A DNA stretch of 9,372 nucleotides from CAYTSA01 sp964440345 (GTDB lineage: Bacteria > Desulfobacterota > Desulfovibrionia > Desulfovibrionales > Desulfovibrionaceae). The stretch lies in assembly GCA_964440345.1 (NCBI GenBank), contig CAYTSA010000122.1, positions 1 through 9,372 on the forward strand, in the 5' to 3' direction. The position numbers and the translations under genes are program-made. Positions within the stretch are counted from its first letter, which is position 1, and every line of letters begins with the position of its first letter. Below are positions 1 through 5,040 of this stretch, in pieces. The notes below the pieces were generated by a model. It made no database searches. It had not been told where the DNA came from and saw only the letters and a program-made list of their open reading frames with translations.

Positions 1-46
1 AAAAAAAAAAAAAAAAAAAAGCCGGAAGAGGCGAACCTCTTCCGGC
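1..46 (-). terminator. Intrinsic terminator of the FKBP gene (UUCG tetraloop)
   Basis: A perfect 11-bp inverted repeat (21-31 with 36-46) closes on a four-base loop that reads TTCG on the minus strand, the very stable UUCG tetraloop. It is followed on that strand by at least 20 consecutive T, running to the window edge. It lies 38 bases past the stop codon of the FKBP gene, so it should end that transcript. Confidence 0.93.
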
Positions 47-83
47 CGTAATTTTTGCTTTTTGATGCGCAAACGCCGCGCTG

Positions 84-842
84 CTAGCCGGCGGATTCTG
101 TTGCAGCTTCTTCCGCGTTGTCAGCGCCTTCGGCGTTTTTCACTTCCAGCAGCTCGATGTCGAAGATAAGGGTGGAGCCGGGTTTGATGTGCTCGCCGGC
201 CTGGCGGTCGCCGTAGGCCAGATCAGACGGCACGTAAAGCTTCCACTTGCCGCCTTCGTGCATCATGGTCAGGGCCTCCTGCCAGCCAGGGATCAGCCCC
301 TGGAGGGGAAAAGTGGCCGGCTGACCGCGTTCGTAGGAGCTGTCGAACACCGTGCCGTCAATAAGGGTTCCCTTGTAGTGGGCGACGACGGTGTCTTTCA
401 GAGTGGGGCTGGGCCCTTCGCCCTTTTCCACAACTTCGTACTGCAAGCCGCTGTCAGTAACCTGCACGCCTTCCTTGGCTTTATTTTCTTCAAGAAATTC
501 CAACCCGGCCTGGCGGTTCTGTTCAGCCAACATTTTGTTCTGCTCAGCCATTTTCTGCTGCATTTCCTGCTGCCACATTGCAATGGCTTGTTGCATTTCT
601 TCCTGGGTAAGCAGAGTTTCGCCGCCGGAGAGCATGGCTTGCAGACCTGCGGCCAAAATTTTGGGATTCACGTCCAACTGTTGCTGCTTCAGGTTGCGGC
701 CTATGTCCATGCCTATGGCGTAGCTGATACGGTCGTTGTCACTTTCTAGGCTGATCTTTTTAGCCACAGCTTCTTTTTCGCCGGTGCAGGCGGGCATGGC
801 CCACAAACAAACCAGCAATGCGCTTAAAACAAATGTCTTCAT
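84..842 (-). CDS. FKBP-type peptidyl-prolyl cis-trans isomerase, Mip/FkpA-like, exported
   Basis: This is a 252-residue FKBP prolyl isomerase that should catalyse cis-trans proline isomerisation and assist folding in the cell envelope. The start at 842 is preferred over the in-frame ATG at 860 because AAGGAG lies just upstream of it, and it leaves a clean hydrophobic signal (residues 2-18) ending in Met-Pro-Ala-Cys19. Cys19 may be lipidated, although Met at -3 is a poor lipobox residue, so plain signal peptidase I cleavage is possible. Residues 35-122 form an alpha-helical, Gln/Glu/Met-rich stretch like the dimerisation arm of Mip and FkpA. Residues 128-234 are the FKBP domain with the expected pocket residues Tyr156, Phe166-Asp167, Phe178, LIPGW (183-187), Tyr210 and Phe227. 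An acidic Ala/Glu tail follows. The catalytic domain is complete. The family call is very secure; the lipoprotein call is inference. Confidence 0.95.
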   Translation of the reverse strand: MKTFVLSALLVCLWAMPACTGEKEAVAKKISLESDNDRISYAIGMDIGRNLKQQQLDVNPKILAAGLQAMLSGGETLLTQEEMQQAIAMWQQEMQQKMAEQNKMLAEQNRQAGLEFLEENKAKEGVQVTDSGLQYEVVEKGEGPSPTLKDTVVAHYKGTLIDGTVFDSSYERGQPATFPLQGLIPGWQEALTMMHEGGKWKLYVPSDLAYGDRQAGEHIKPGSTLIFDIELLEVKNAEGADNAEEAATESAG

Positions 843-906
843 GAAATCTCCTTCATTCACGGGTTGTATTGACTATACACAGCCTTTGTTCGTTTGGAAC
901 TGCGTG

Positions 907-935
907 GACATACCTTTTCACGCATATTCCATCAA
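907..935 (-). promoter_or_regulatory. Possible sigma-70 promoter for the FKBP gene
   Basis: On the minus strand TTGATG (930-935) and TATGTC (907-912) are separated by 17 bases, which would give a leader of about 60 nt to the ATG at 842. An alternative -10, TATAGT (872-877), lies closer to the gene but lacks a good -35. The choice between them is uncertain. Confidence 0.4.
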
Positions 936-1032
936 GCCGGGGAGGAATAGTAAAACTGAACAAAAGTCCCGGCGTGCGCTGTGTACAACGGCATGATTAC
1001 AATTTGGTAACTGACGTAAGGCGCTTGAGCGG

Positions 1033-1275
1033 CTACACGAACACAAACACCACGCGGGAAAGGTAGACGCAAAGCCCAAGGGTAAGCATGACTGACACCG
1101 CAGACCAGAACACGTCGCTGCTGGATACGCGGCGGTCTGCATAGCTGACGGTAAAGCGGAACTTGCGCCGCCGCAAACTCAAAGAGACCGCCTGCAACAC
1201 CGGCACAACCACCAGAAACAACAAGGGCAGAAACAGCAACGCCCCGACGATGAATTCAAGCGCAAGCGGATTCAT
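1033..1275 (-). CDS. Small two-helix inner-membrane protein, unknown function
   Basis: This ORF encodes 80 residues that I do not recognise as a named family. Two long hydrophobic segments (about 6-33 and 56-80) flank a very basic loop starting RRRKFR (35-40), which predicts two membrane-spanning helices with the central loop in the cytoplasm by the positive-inside rule. The ATG at 1275 has a purine-rich GTGGGGGTG stretch just upstream that could act as a weak ribosome-binding site. It follows the TPR gene on the same strand after 71 bases with no clear terminator between them, so co-transcription is plausible. The gap to the FKBP gene is larger (190 bases) and holds a possible promoter, so FKBP is probably separate. 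The hydrophobic pattern argues that the ORF is real, but its small size leaves some doubt. Confidence 0.65.
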   Translation of the reverse strand: MNPLALEFIVGALLFLPLLFLVVVPVLQAVSLSLRRRKFRFTVSYADRRVSSSDVFWSAVSVMLTLGLCVYLSRVVFVFV

Positions 1276-1346
1276 GCACCCCCACTAGCACGAGCTGAAC
1301 ATCGAGCAAAGCAATTATCCGTTGTTCCTGCAGCTGCGCCCGTACC

Positions 1347-2117
1347 TTATTCCGACTCACGCAATGCTGCATCCTCGCCCTCTCCCGACACATACGCCGC
1401 CGCCTCTGCAGCAGCTTTTTCTTGCAATAATGCAGCTTGCTTGCGGCCTAAGTACGCCAAAAATACCTTTGCCTCGCTGAAATTCTGATCTTTTTTCAAG
1501 GCTTCGCGCAACGAACGGGCGGCAGACTCCAGATCGCCCATGTCGCAGTACGCCCGGGCCAGGTTGAAATGCAGATGCACGTCGTCTGGTTGAAGCTCCA
1601 AAGCCTTTGCGTAGTACTTCACTGACTCTTCCAGCTTCTTGCTTTTGCGCAACGCCACGCCAAAGGCATTGATCTTCTGGCGCATCTCATATTTTTGCAC
1701 CGCATTGTCCTTGAACACAACATCAATAATCCACGACACCGCGTCATTGTCCACAGGCGCAGGCTTCATGCTCACTACGCCCAGCTTGCCAAAGCCTTCC
1801 AGACAAGCAGCCTGGCATGCGTCTGGTGATGCAATGATCTCCTGTCCAAAATTGTCCAATATGTAGCTGCGCAGAGCTGGCAGTACTTTTTCCATTAAAA
1901 TTTCCGGCTCCGGTTCATACTCGTTGAGAAGCTTTTCCTCGCCCACGCGAAACGCCACCATGGTCGGCAGCCAATTGCTGCTCAGAGCGCGTAACAGTAT
2001 GCCGCCTTCATCCAGCCGGACAACCAGCCAATACGTCTTGGGCGCCAGGTCATGCGTCGTTGTCCCAGTGCCTATCTTTTTGCTTTTTGTGGTGGAATAT
2101 ACACCCAGCAGCTCCAC
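1347..2117 (-). CDS. TPR-repeat protein with a conserved-looking N-terminal domain
   Basis: From the GTG at 2117 this encodes 256 residues. Residues 149-182 and 183-216 are two tandem tetratricopeptide repeats with the normal Gly/Ala/Pro spacing (for example ALELQPDD at the end of the first), so the C-terminal half is a protein-protein interaction scaffold. The N-terminal ~140 residues begin with a GVYSTTKSKKIGTGTT segment that I associate, from memory, with TPR proteins of Desulfovibrio relatives; its function is unknown. There is no signal peptide, so it is probably cytoplasmic. The C-terminus is Ala/Glu rich. The GTG start has AGGAG five bases upstream. An upstream in-frame ATG at 2159 has no such support, and an ATG at 2140 with its own ribosome-binding site is out of frame (see findings). 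A good promoter lies at 2178-2206. The binding partner cannot be told from the context. Confidence 0.85.
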   Translation of the reverse strand: MELLGVYSTTKSKKIGTGTTTHDLAPKTYWLVVRLDEGGILLRALSSNWLPTMVAFRVGEEKLLNEYEPEPEILMEKVLPALRSYILDNFGQEIIASPDACQAACLEGFGKLGVVSMKPAPVDNDAVSWIIDVVFKDNAVQKYEMRQKINAFGVALRKSKKLEESVKYYAKALELQPDDVHLHFNLARAYCDMGDLESAARSLREALKKDQNFSEAKVFLAYLGRKQAALLQEKAAAEAAAYVSGEGEDAALRESE

Positions 2118-2177
2118 GCCCGCTCCTTTTCGTCCCCCATGGTTTTCCCCTCTGTGCAACGCTATTTGCTATACTAG

Positions 2178-2206
2178 ACCATACAAAGAGCCAGTACCAA
2201 GGTCAA
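2178..2206 (-). promoter_or_regulatory. Sigma-70 promoter of the TPR gene
   Basis: On the minus strand TTGACC (2201-2206) and TATGGT (2178-2183) are separated by exactly 17 bases. Transcription would start near 2171, giving a leader of about 54 nt to the GTG at 2117. The -35 matches five of six consensus bases. Confidence 0.6.
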
Positions 2207-2240
2207 CACCAGATGCAGCATATGGCTCAGGCACGCAGTT

Positions 2241-2249
2241 TGCTATATT
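2241..2249 (+). promoter_or_regulatory. Extended -10 promoter, plus strand
   Basis: TGCTATATT is a TGn extended -10 element with a near-consensus hexamer (TATATT, 2244-2249). There is no good -35, which extended -10 promoters can lack. Transcription would begin near 2256 and run into the hairpin at 2363-2394, or through it into arfB. Confidence 0.45.
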
Positions 2250-2255
2250 TTAAGT

Positions 2256-2398
2256 GTCGCCTGAGCGATTCGTGATGGAGGATACATGCCTGAGCCGAAT
2301 AAAAACCTATGATATCGGGCTCACAGGGGGTACCGCCACACGGTCGAGTCGGGGGAATATACAAAAAGCGGCCGGGAAAAACTGGCCGCTTTTTCGGT
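2256..2398 (+). ncRNA. Candidate small RNA or attenuated leader upstream of arfB
   Basis: This is the segment between a plus-strand extended -10 and a strong intrinsic terminator, about 140 nt long. It contains an imperfect hairpin (about 2287-2326, CCTGAGCC pairing with GGGCTCACAGG with small bulges). It also has a strong ribosome-binding site (GGAGG, about 2277-2281) followed by an ATG at 2286 and an eight-codon frame ending in TGA. It could be a free small RNA, a leader with a short peptide controlling read-through into arfB, or an untranslated remnant. I do not recognise a known RNA family (not 6S, SRP RNA, tmRNA or a tRNA). The call is inference from the promoter plus terminator layout. 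Confidence 0.35.
2363..2394 (+). terminator. Bidirectional intrinsic terminator
   Basis: AAAAAGCGGCC (2363-2373) pairs perfectly with GGCCGCTTTTT (2384-2394) across a ten-base loop. The stem is followed by T runs on both strands. On the plus strand no protein gene precedes it, which is why a small transcript upstream is suspected. Confidence 0.85.
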
Positions 2399-2434
2399 AT
2401 GTCCACACCTTGCCTCGCAGTTTCGACAAAATGA

Positions 2435-2457
2435 CCATATTGCGTTACGAAATATGG
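2435..2457. repeat. 7-bp perfect dyad upstream of arfB
   Basis: CCATATT (2435-2441) and AATATGG (2451-2457) are perfect inverted copies around a nine-base centre. It is A/T rich within a GC-rich region and could be an operator or a weak hairpin. No protein can be named. Confidence 0.4.
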
Positions 2458-2469
2458 CTCCGCTTTGCC

Positions 2470-2498
2470 GCGCCAAACGCCAGCGCCAAACGCCAGCG
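2470..2498. repeat. Tandem 13-base direct repeat
   Basis: GCGCCAAACGCCA occurs twice back to back (2470-2482 and 2483-2495), followed by GCG that begins a third unit. It lies about 30 bases before the arfB start codon, in its leader. It may be simple slippage. Confidence 0.8.
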
Positions 2499-2526
2499 TT
2501 GCCTTGCCGCGGCTGGCAATGTTACA

Positions 2527-2949
2527 ATGCACATTATGGTTCAGATAACCCCTTTGCTGGACATTCCGGACCAGGAGTTGTCCTTTACCACAGCCCGCAG
2601 CTCCGGCCCGGGCGGGCAGCACGTGAACACTACAGAAACCAAGGTGACGCTGCAGTTCAACGTGCCGGACTCCCCCAGCCTGAGCGAAACGCAGAAACAG
2701 CGCATTCAGCGCAAGTTGTGCAACAGAATCAACTCAGAAGGGATATTGCAGATATCCGCCGAAGAACGGCGCAGCCAAAAAGCCAACCGCGAGGCCGCGG
2801 TGCAGCGTTTTGCCGCGCTGCTGGCCTGGGCTCTGGCCCGTCCCAAACCCCGCAAGCCCACCCGGCCCGGCAAAAACGCCGTGGAACGCCGGCTGCAAAA
2901 GAAAAAACAACGTAGCGAGATAAAAAAACAGCGCAGCAAGGTGGAGTAG
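2527..2949 (+). CDS. arfB: ArfB (YaeJ) peptidyl-tRNA hydrolase, stalled-ribosome rescue
   Basis: This is a 140-residue class I release-factor-like protein, the same length as E. coli ArfB. ArfB enters the empty A site of ribosomes stalled on mRNA lacking a stop codon and hydrolyses the peptidyl-tRNA. The catalytic GGQ motif is present in SSGPGGQHVN (about residues 28-37), and the family-typical EERRSQKANREAA segment follows at about 80-92. The C-terminus is a strongly basic Lys/Arg tail (about 108-140) like the one that sits in the mRNA entry channel. The frame is open far upstream, but residues before 2527 do not resemble the family, so the ATG at 2527 (or 2536) is chosen; neither has a strong ribosome-binding site. 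It is convergent with the next gene, 29 bases away. It lacks the codon-recognition domain of true release factors, which separates it from PrfA/PrfB. Confidence 0.93.
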   Translation: MHIMVQITPLLDIPDQELSFTTARSSGPGGQHVNTTETKVTLQFNVPDSPSLSETQKQRIQRKLCNRINSEGILQISAEERRSQKANREAAVQRFAALLAWALARPKPRKPTRPGKNAVERRLQKKKQRSEIKKQRSKVE

Positions 2950-2978
2950 TGTGGAGCGGTTTTTCTGTGAAAGGACGC

Positions 2979-3377
2979 TTACACGCGCACGCTGAGCATT
3001 GAGAAGGTTGCGCTCTGTCCGCCGCTGGCGGACACAGTAAAGGAGCCATTGGCGTTCAGTGTCATGCCGGTCACTTCGCCCCCCAGCCCCAGTTCCTTGC
3101 CTATTTGCTGCAACTTGTCGCCGTATTCGGCAAAGTAGGCGTCCAGAGACTCCTGGCTCAGGTCGTCCCTCAAGGACTCGAGCACGTCGCCCATGCTTGT
3201 GGGAGGCGGCATCTGAGCCTGGAACTCCTCGTTCTTCTGCTTCCAGTGGGCCAGAAAACCTCCCGCGCCGTTTTTGGTTATCTCCCGCGCGGGCGTAAAC
3301 GCCGACGTGTCGCCTTCGTTGGTACGGTTCAGGCCGCCGAATGATGTTAAGTGCGACCCCATGCCTGCTGCTTCCAT
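2979..3377 (-). CDS. Unknown 132-residue protein under a FliA promoter
   Basis: I do not recognise the family. The protein has 132 residues with no signal peptide and no membrane segment. Residues 1-35 are Gly/Ser/Thr rich and probably disordered; 40-95 look helical and charged; 96-132 are rich in Gly, Ser, Thr and Val and look like short beta strands (for example TLNANGSFTVSASGG, 106-120). The ATG at 3377 is supported by AGGAG eight bases upstream. A near-perfect sigma-28 promoter sits about 40 bases before the start, which points to a flagellar, chemotaxis or surface-motility role; that link is inferred from the promoter, not from the protein. Possibilities include a flagellum-associated or flagellar-exported protein. 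It is convergent with arfB and divergent from the SpoIIE-type phosphatase gene. Confidence 0.82.
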   Translation of the reverse strand: MEAAGMGSHLTSFGGLNRTNEGDTSAFTPAREITKNGAGGFLAHWKQKNEEFQAQMPPPTSMGDVLESLRDDLSQESLDAYFAEYGDKLQQIGKELGLGGEVTGMTLNANGSFTVSASGGQSATFSMLSVRV

Positions 3378-3414
3378 GCCGTTTGCTCCTGTTACAATTC
3401 TTGCTCAAGTATAT

Positions 3415-3441
3415 ATATCGGCAACGAGGAACGATTCTTTA
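3415..3441 (-). promoter_or_regulatory. Sigma-28 (FliA) promoter
   Basis: On the minus strand TAAA (3438-3441), exactly 15 bases, then GCCGATAT (3415-3422). The FliA consensus is TAAA-N15-GCCGATAA, so 11 of 12 defined positions match with exact spacing. Transcription would start about 3407, giving a leader of about 30 nt that contains the AGGAG ribosome-binding site of the 132-residue gene. Confidence 0.85.
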
Positions 3442-3502
3442 GGGCGTGTGCAAAAACACTGCGTTGAATTGAGGCAGGCGGCCGCAAGGCTCGCCCCTGC
3501 AC

Positions 3503-3610
3503 CATGACGCATTGATGTGCTGTATCGTGCGTGTACTGACCTGTGCCCACTTGTTCCTGACCTGTAGCCGGTTTGCCTGGTCTGCGCCGCCGGGCGGTCT
3601 ATTCTGGTTG
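3503..3610 (+). repeat. Dispersed structured repeat, copy 1
   Basis: The core 3556-3607 aligns without gaps to 9263-9314, with 42 of 52 bases identical by hand count, including an exact 14-mer CCTGACCTGTAGCC. Weaker similarity extends left to about 3503 (CATG, then ATTGA, then TATC and TACT in the same order), with this copy carrying about 17 extra bases. Inside the core GCCTGGT (3575-3581) pairs with GCCGGGC (3589-3595) if G-U pairs are allowed. Both copies are intergenic and in the same orientation. A structured RNA or regulatory element is more likely than a gene fragment, because the matching frame has a stop in copy 2 and the differences are not synonymous-biased. Confidence 0.7.
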
Positions 3611-3625
3611 CCGGCCTCCCCTGTC

Positions 3626-3674
3626 ATTGATACTCACGCCATTGATACTCACGCCATTGACACTCACGCCATTG
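3626..3674. repeat. Three tandem 15-base repeats
   Basis: ATTGATACTCACGCC occurs at 3626-3640 and 3641-3655, then once with one change (ATTGACACTCACGCC, 3656-3670), followed by ATTG starting a fourth unit. The array ends six bases before the -35 of the phosphatase gene. That position would suit an activator- or repressor-binding array, although replication slippage is the simple alternative. Confidence 0.95.
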
Positions 3675-3679
3675 TCCCC

Positions 3680-3708
3680 TTGACCAGACAAGCAGCGCGC
3701 TGTATTCT
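3680..3708 (+). promoter_or_regulatory. Sigma-70 promoter of the GAF-SpoIIE gene
   Basis: TTGACC (3680-3685) and TATTCT (3703-3708) are separated by 17 bases. Transcription would start at about 3715, the A of the annotated ATG, so the message would be leaderless or nearly so. Confidence 0.55.
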
Positions 3709-3714
3709 CCCCAC

Positions 3715-5007
3715 ATGGAAAAGGGTTTTTCATGCATACACGGCGCCTCCGGCAGGCTGGAGCAATTTCTGCGCGCTGCTCGGGAAGTGGGCGCCAGCCT
3801 GGATGCGCGTAAGGTTCTGGAACGGTTAATGGAAGCGGCCATGGAAGACCTGGGCGCGGCCAACTGCTCCCTGTTTCAAGCGGACACAGAGCCGACAGGC
3901 GGGAACAGTTTGCAGCTGGTGCTTTCCAAAGGGCCCATCGGCGAAACTCTACAGCCGGGCATGCGACTGCACGACGAGAAGACTGTGCCAGGATGGGTCT
4001 TTTCCCACGCCAAGCCCTTGCGTTTGCAAAACCCGGCCAAAACCGCCGGCGCAACGCCGGACACGCTGGCCGAGCCGCAGAATGTGCACACTGTGCTCTG
4101 CCTGCCCCTTGTGGCGGGCGGCAGGGTGCAGGGCGTGGCAAAAATGGCCAACAAAGTGGATGGCGGCGAATACTCCCAGGAAGACGAAGACCTTTTCGGC
4201 GTGGTCTGCTCCTTTGCAGCCACAGCCATGGAAAACGGCCGCATGCACCAAGCCATCCTTGAAAAGGCGGAGATGGACCGGCAACTGCAGTTGGCTGCCG
4301 CCATACAGGAAAATCTGCTCCCGGCCAAGCTGCCGTCTATCCCGGGTCTGGACATCGCGGCCAAAAGCCGGGCCTGCCAGTCCGTGGGCGGCGACTACTA
4401 CGACGCCTTTCTCACGTCTGACGGCGGATTGGCCGTGGTGGTGGGCGATATAACGGGGCACGGCCTGCCCGCAGCCCTGCTGATGACCACCGCCCGGGCG
4501 TATATCCGGTCCAGCCTTGAGTTTGTGGACGACCCGGCCCGGCTGCTGCGCCGGGTGAACACTTTGTTCAGCTGGGACACCTACGGCTCCGGCAATTTCA
4601 TGAGCCTGTTCTGTTTGCGGGTCTACCCGGACCGGCGCTGCTTTGCCTGGGTCAACGCCGGACACGGTCCCATGCTCATGTACGATCCGCCGTCAGACAG
4701 TGTCTTTGAAGTAGACAAAGCCGACTGCCCTCCCCTGGGCGCAGCCGAATCCACGCCCATGCTTGCCCGCGAACGCTGCAACTGCGCCCCGGGCCAGATA
4801 TGCGCCATCAGCACGGACGGTGTGTGGGAAGCCCGGTCGCCTGACGGCGAAATGTACGGCATGGACCGGCTGAAAACACGTTTGGCCGCCCACGCGAATG
4901 AGTCTGCAGCACACATTGTCGAGGCTGTTCTGGACGACGTGAAGCAGTTTCGGGGCGACCGCCCCCGGTCAGACGATGAAACGCTGTTGGTCATCCGGGT
5001 GGAATGA
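3715..5007 (+). CDS. GAF-domain SpoIIE/RsbU-type serine phosphatase
   Basis: This is a 430-residue PP2C-family protein phosphatase with an N-terminal sensor. Residues about 16-175 form a GAF domain that would bind a small ligand or detect redox state; it has Cys51, Cys129 and Cys165, but no cofactor site is evident. A helical linker (176-205) contains IQENLLP, typical of RsbU/SpoIIE proteins. Residues 215-428 are the catalytic domain with the metal-binding motifs GGDYYD (225-230), GDITGHG (244-250), STDGVWEA (366-373) and SDDETL (419-424), so it should be active. Relatives dephosphorylate a SpoIIAA/RsbV-type STAS anti-anti-sigma factor and so switch a sigma factor or another output. There is no membrane segment. 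No STAS or anti-sigma kinase gene is nearby, so the substrate is unknown. The start lacks a ribosome-binding site and matches a leaderless mRNA; no better upstream start is seen, and the GAF domain needs nearly all of the N-terminus. Confidence 0.94.
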   Translation: MEKGFSCIHGASGRLEQFLRAAREVGASLDARKVLERLMEAAMEDLGAANCSLFQADTEPTGGNSLQLVLSKGPIGETLQPGMRLHDEKTVPGWVFSHAKPLRLQNPAKTAGATPDTLAEPQNVHTVLCLPLVAGGRVQGVAKMANKVDGGEYSQEDEDLFGVVCSFAATAMENGRMHQAILEKAEMDRQLQLAAAIQENLLPAKLPSIPGLDIAAKSRACQSVGGDYYDAFLTSDGGLAVVVGDITGHGLPAALLMTTARAYIRSSLEFVDDPARLLRRVNTLFSWDTYGSGNFMSLFCLRVYPDRRCFAWVNAGHGPMLMYDPPSDSVFEVDKADCPPLGAAESTPMLARERCNCAPGQICAISTDGVWEARSPDGEMYGMDRLKTRLAAHANESAAHIVEAVLDDVKQFRGDRPRSDDETLLVIRVE

Positions 5008-5040
5008 CTGGTTTTCTGCAGGGAGGCAAAGACTCCAGCG

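Larger units (their letters stand above)
2118..2526. other. 409-base intergenic region between the TPR gene and arfB
   Basis: The two genes are divergent. Reading left to right the gap holds the minus-strand promoter of the TPR gene (2178-2206), a plus-strand extended -10 (2241-2249), a possible small RNA or leader ending at a strong hairpin (2363-2394), a 7-bp dyad (2435-2457) and a 13-base direct repeat (2470-2498). Long open frames cross it on both strands but have no family resemblance and look like chance. Confidence 0.7.
3378..3714. other. 337-base divergent intergenic region
   Basis: This gap holds the FliA promoter of the leftward gene (3415-3441), one copy of a dispersed structured repeat (about 3503-3610), three tandem copies of a 15-base unit (3626-3670) and the sigma-70 promoter of the rightward gene (3680-3708). 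It is unusually dense in repeats for this window. No gene is seen in it. Confidence 0.75.

Noticed and set aside
2286..2460. Frame from the strong ribosome-binding site and ATG at 2286 that continues through an in-frame TGA (possible selenocysteine or frameshift gene).
   Set aside because: The downstream frame runs straight through the terminator hairpin and then shadows arfB in the wrong frame. No SECIS-like hairpin or slippery heptamer of the right phase is evident.
2254..2526. N-terminal extension of arfB by about 91 residues in the same open frame.
   Set aside because: The extension crosses the intrinsic terminator and has no family resemblance. Starting at 2527 gives exactly the usual ArfB length.
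2734..3408. Long minus-strand frame of 224 residues overlapping arfB and the 132-residue gene.
   Set aside because: It is a GC-rich shadow, very Arg-rich, and overlaps two better supported genes in other frames.
3512..3829. Plus-strand 105-residue frame containing Ile-Asp-Thr-His-Ala repeats.
   Set aside because: The repeats are simply the translated 15-base array. The frame has no convincing start signal and overlaps the phosphatase gene out of frame.
3949..4665. 238-residue minus-strand frame inside the phosphatase gene.
   Set aside because: It is antisense to conserved catalytic motifs and is His/Gly/Gln rich as expected of a shadow frame.
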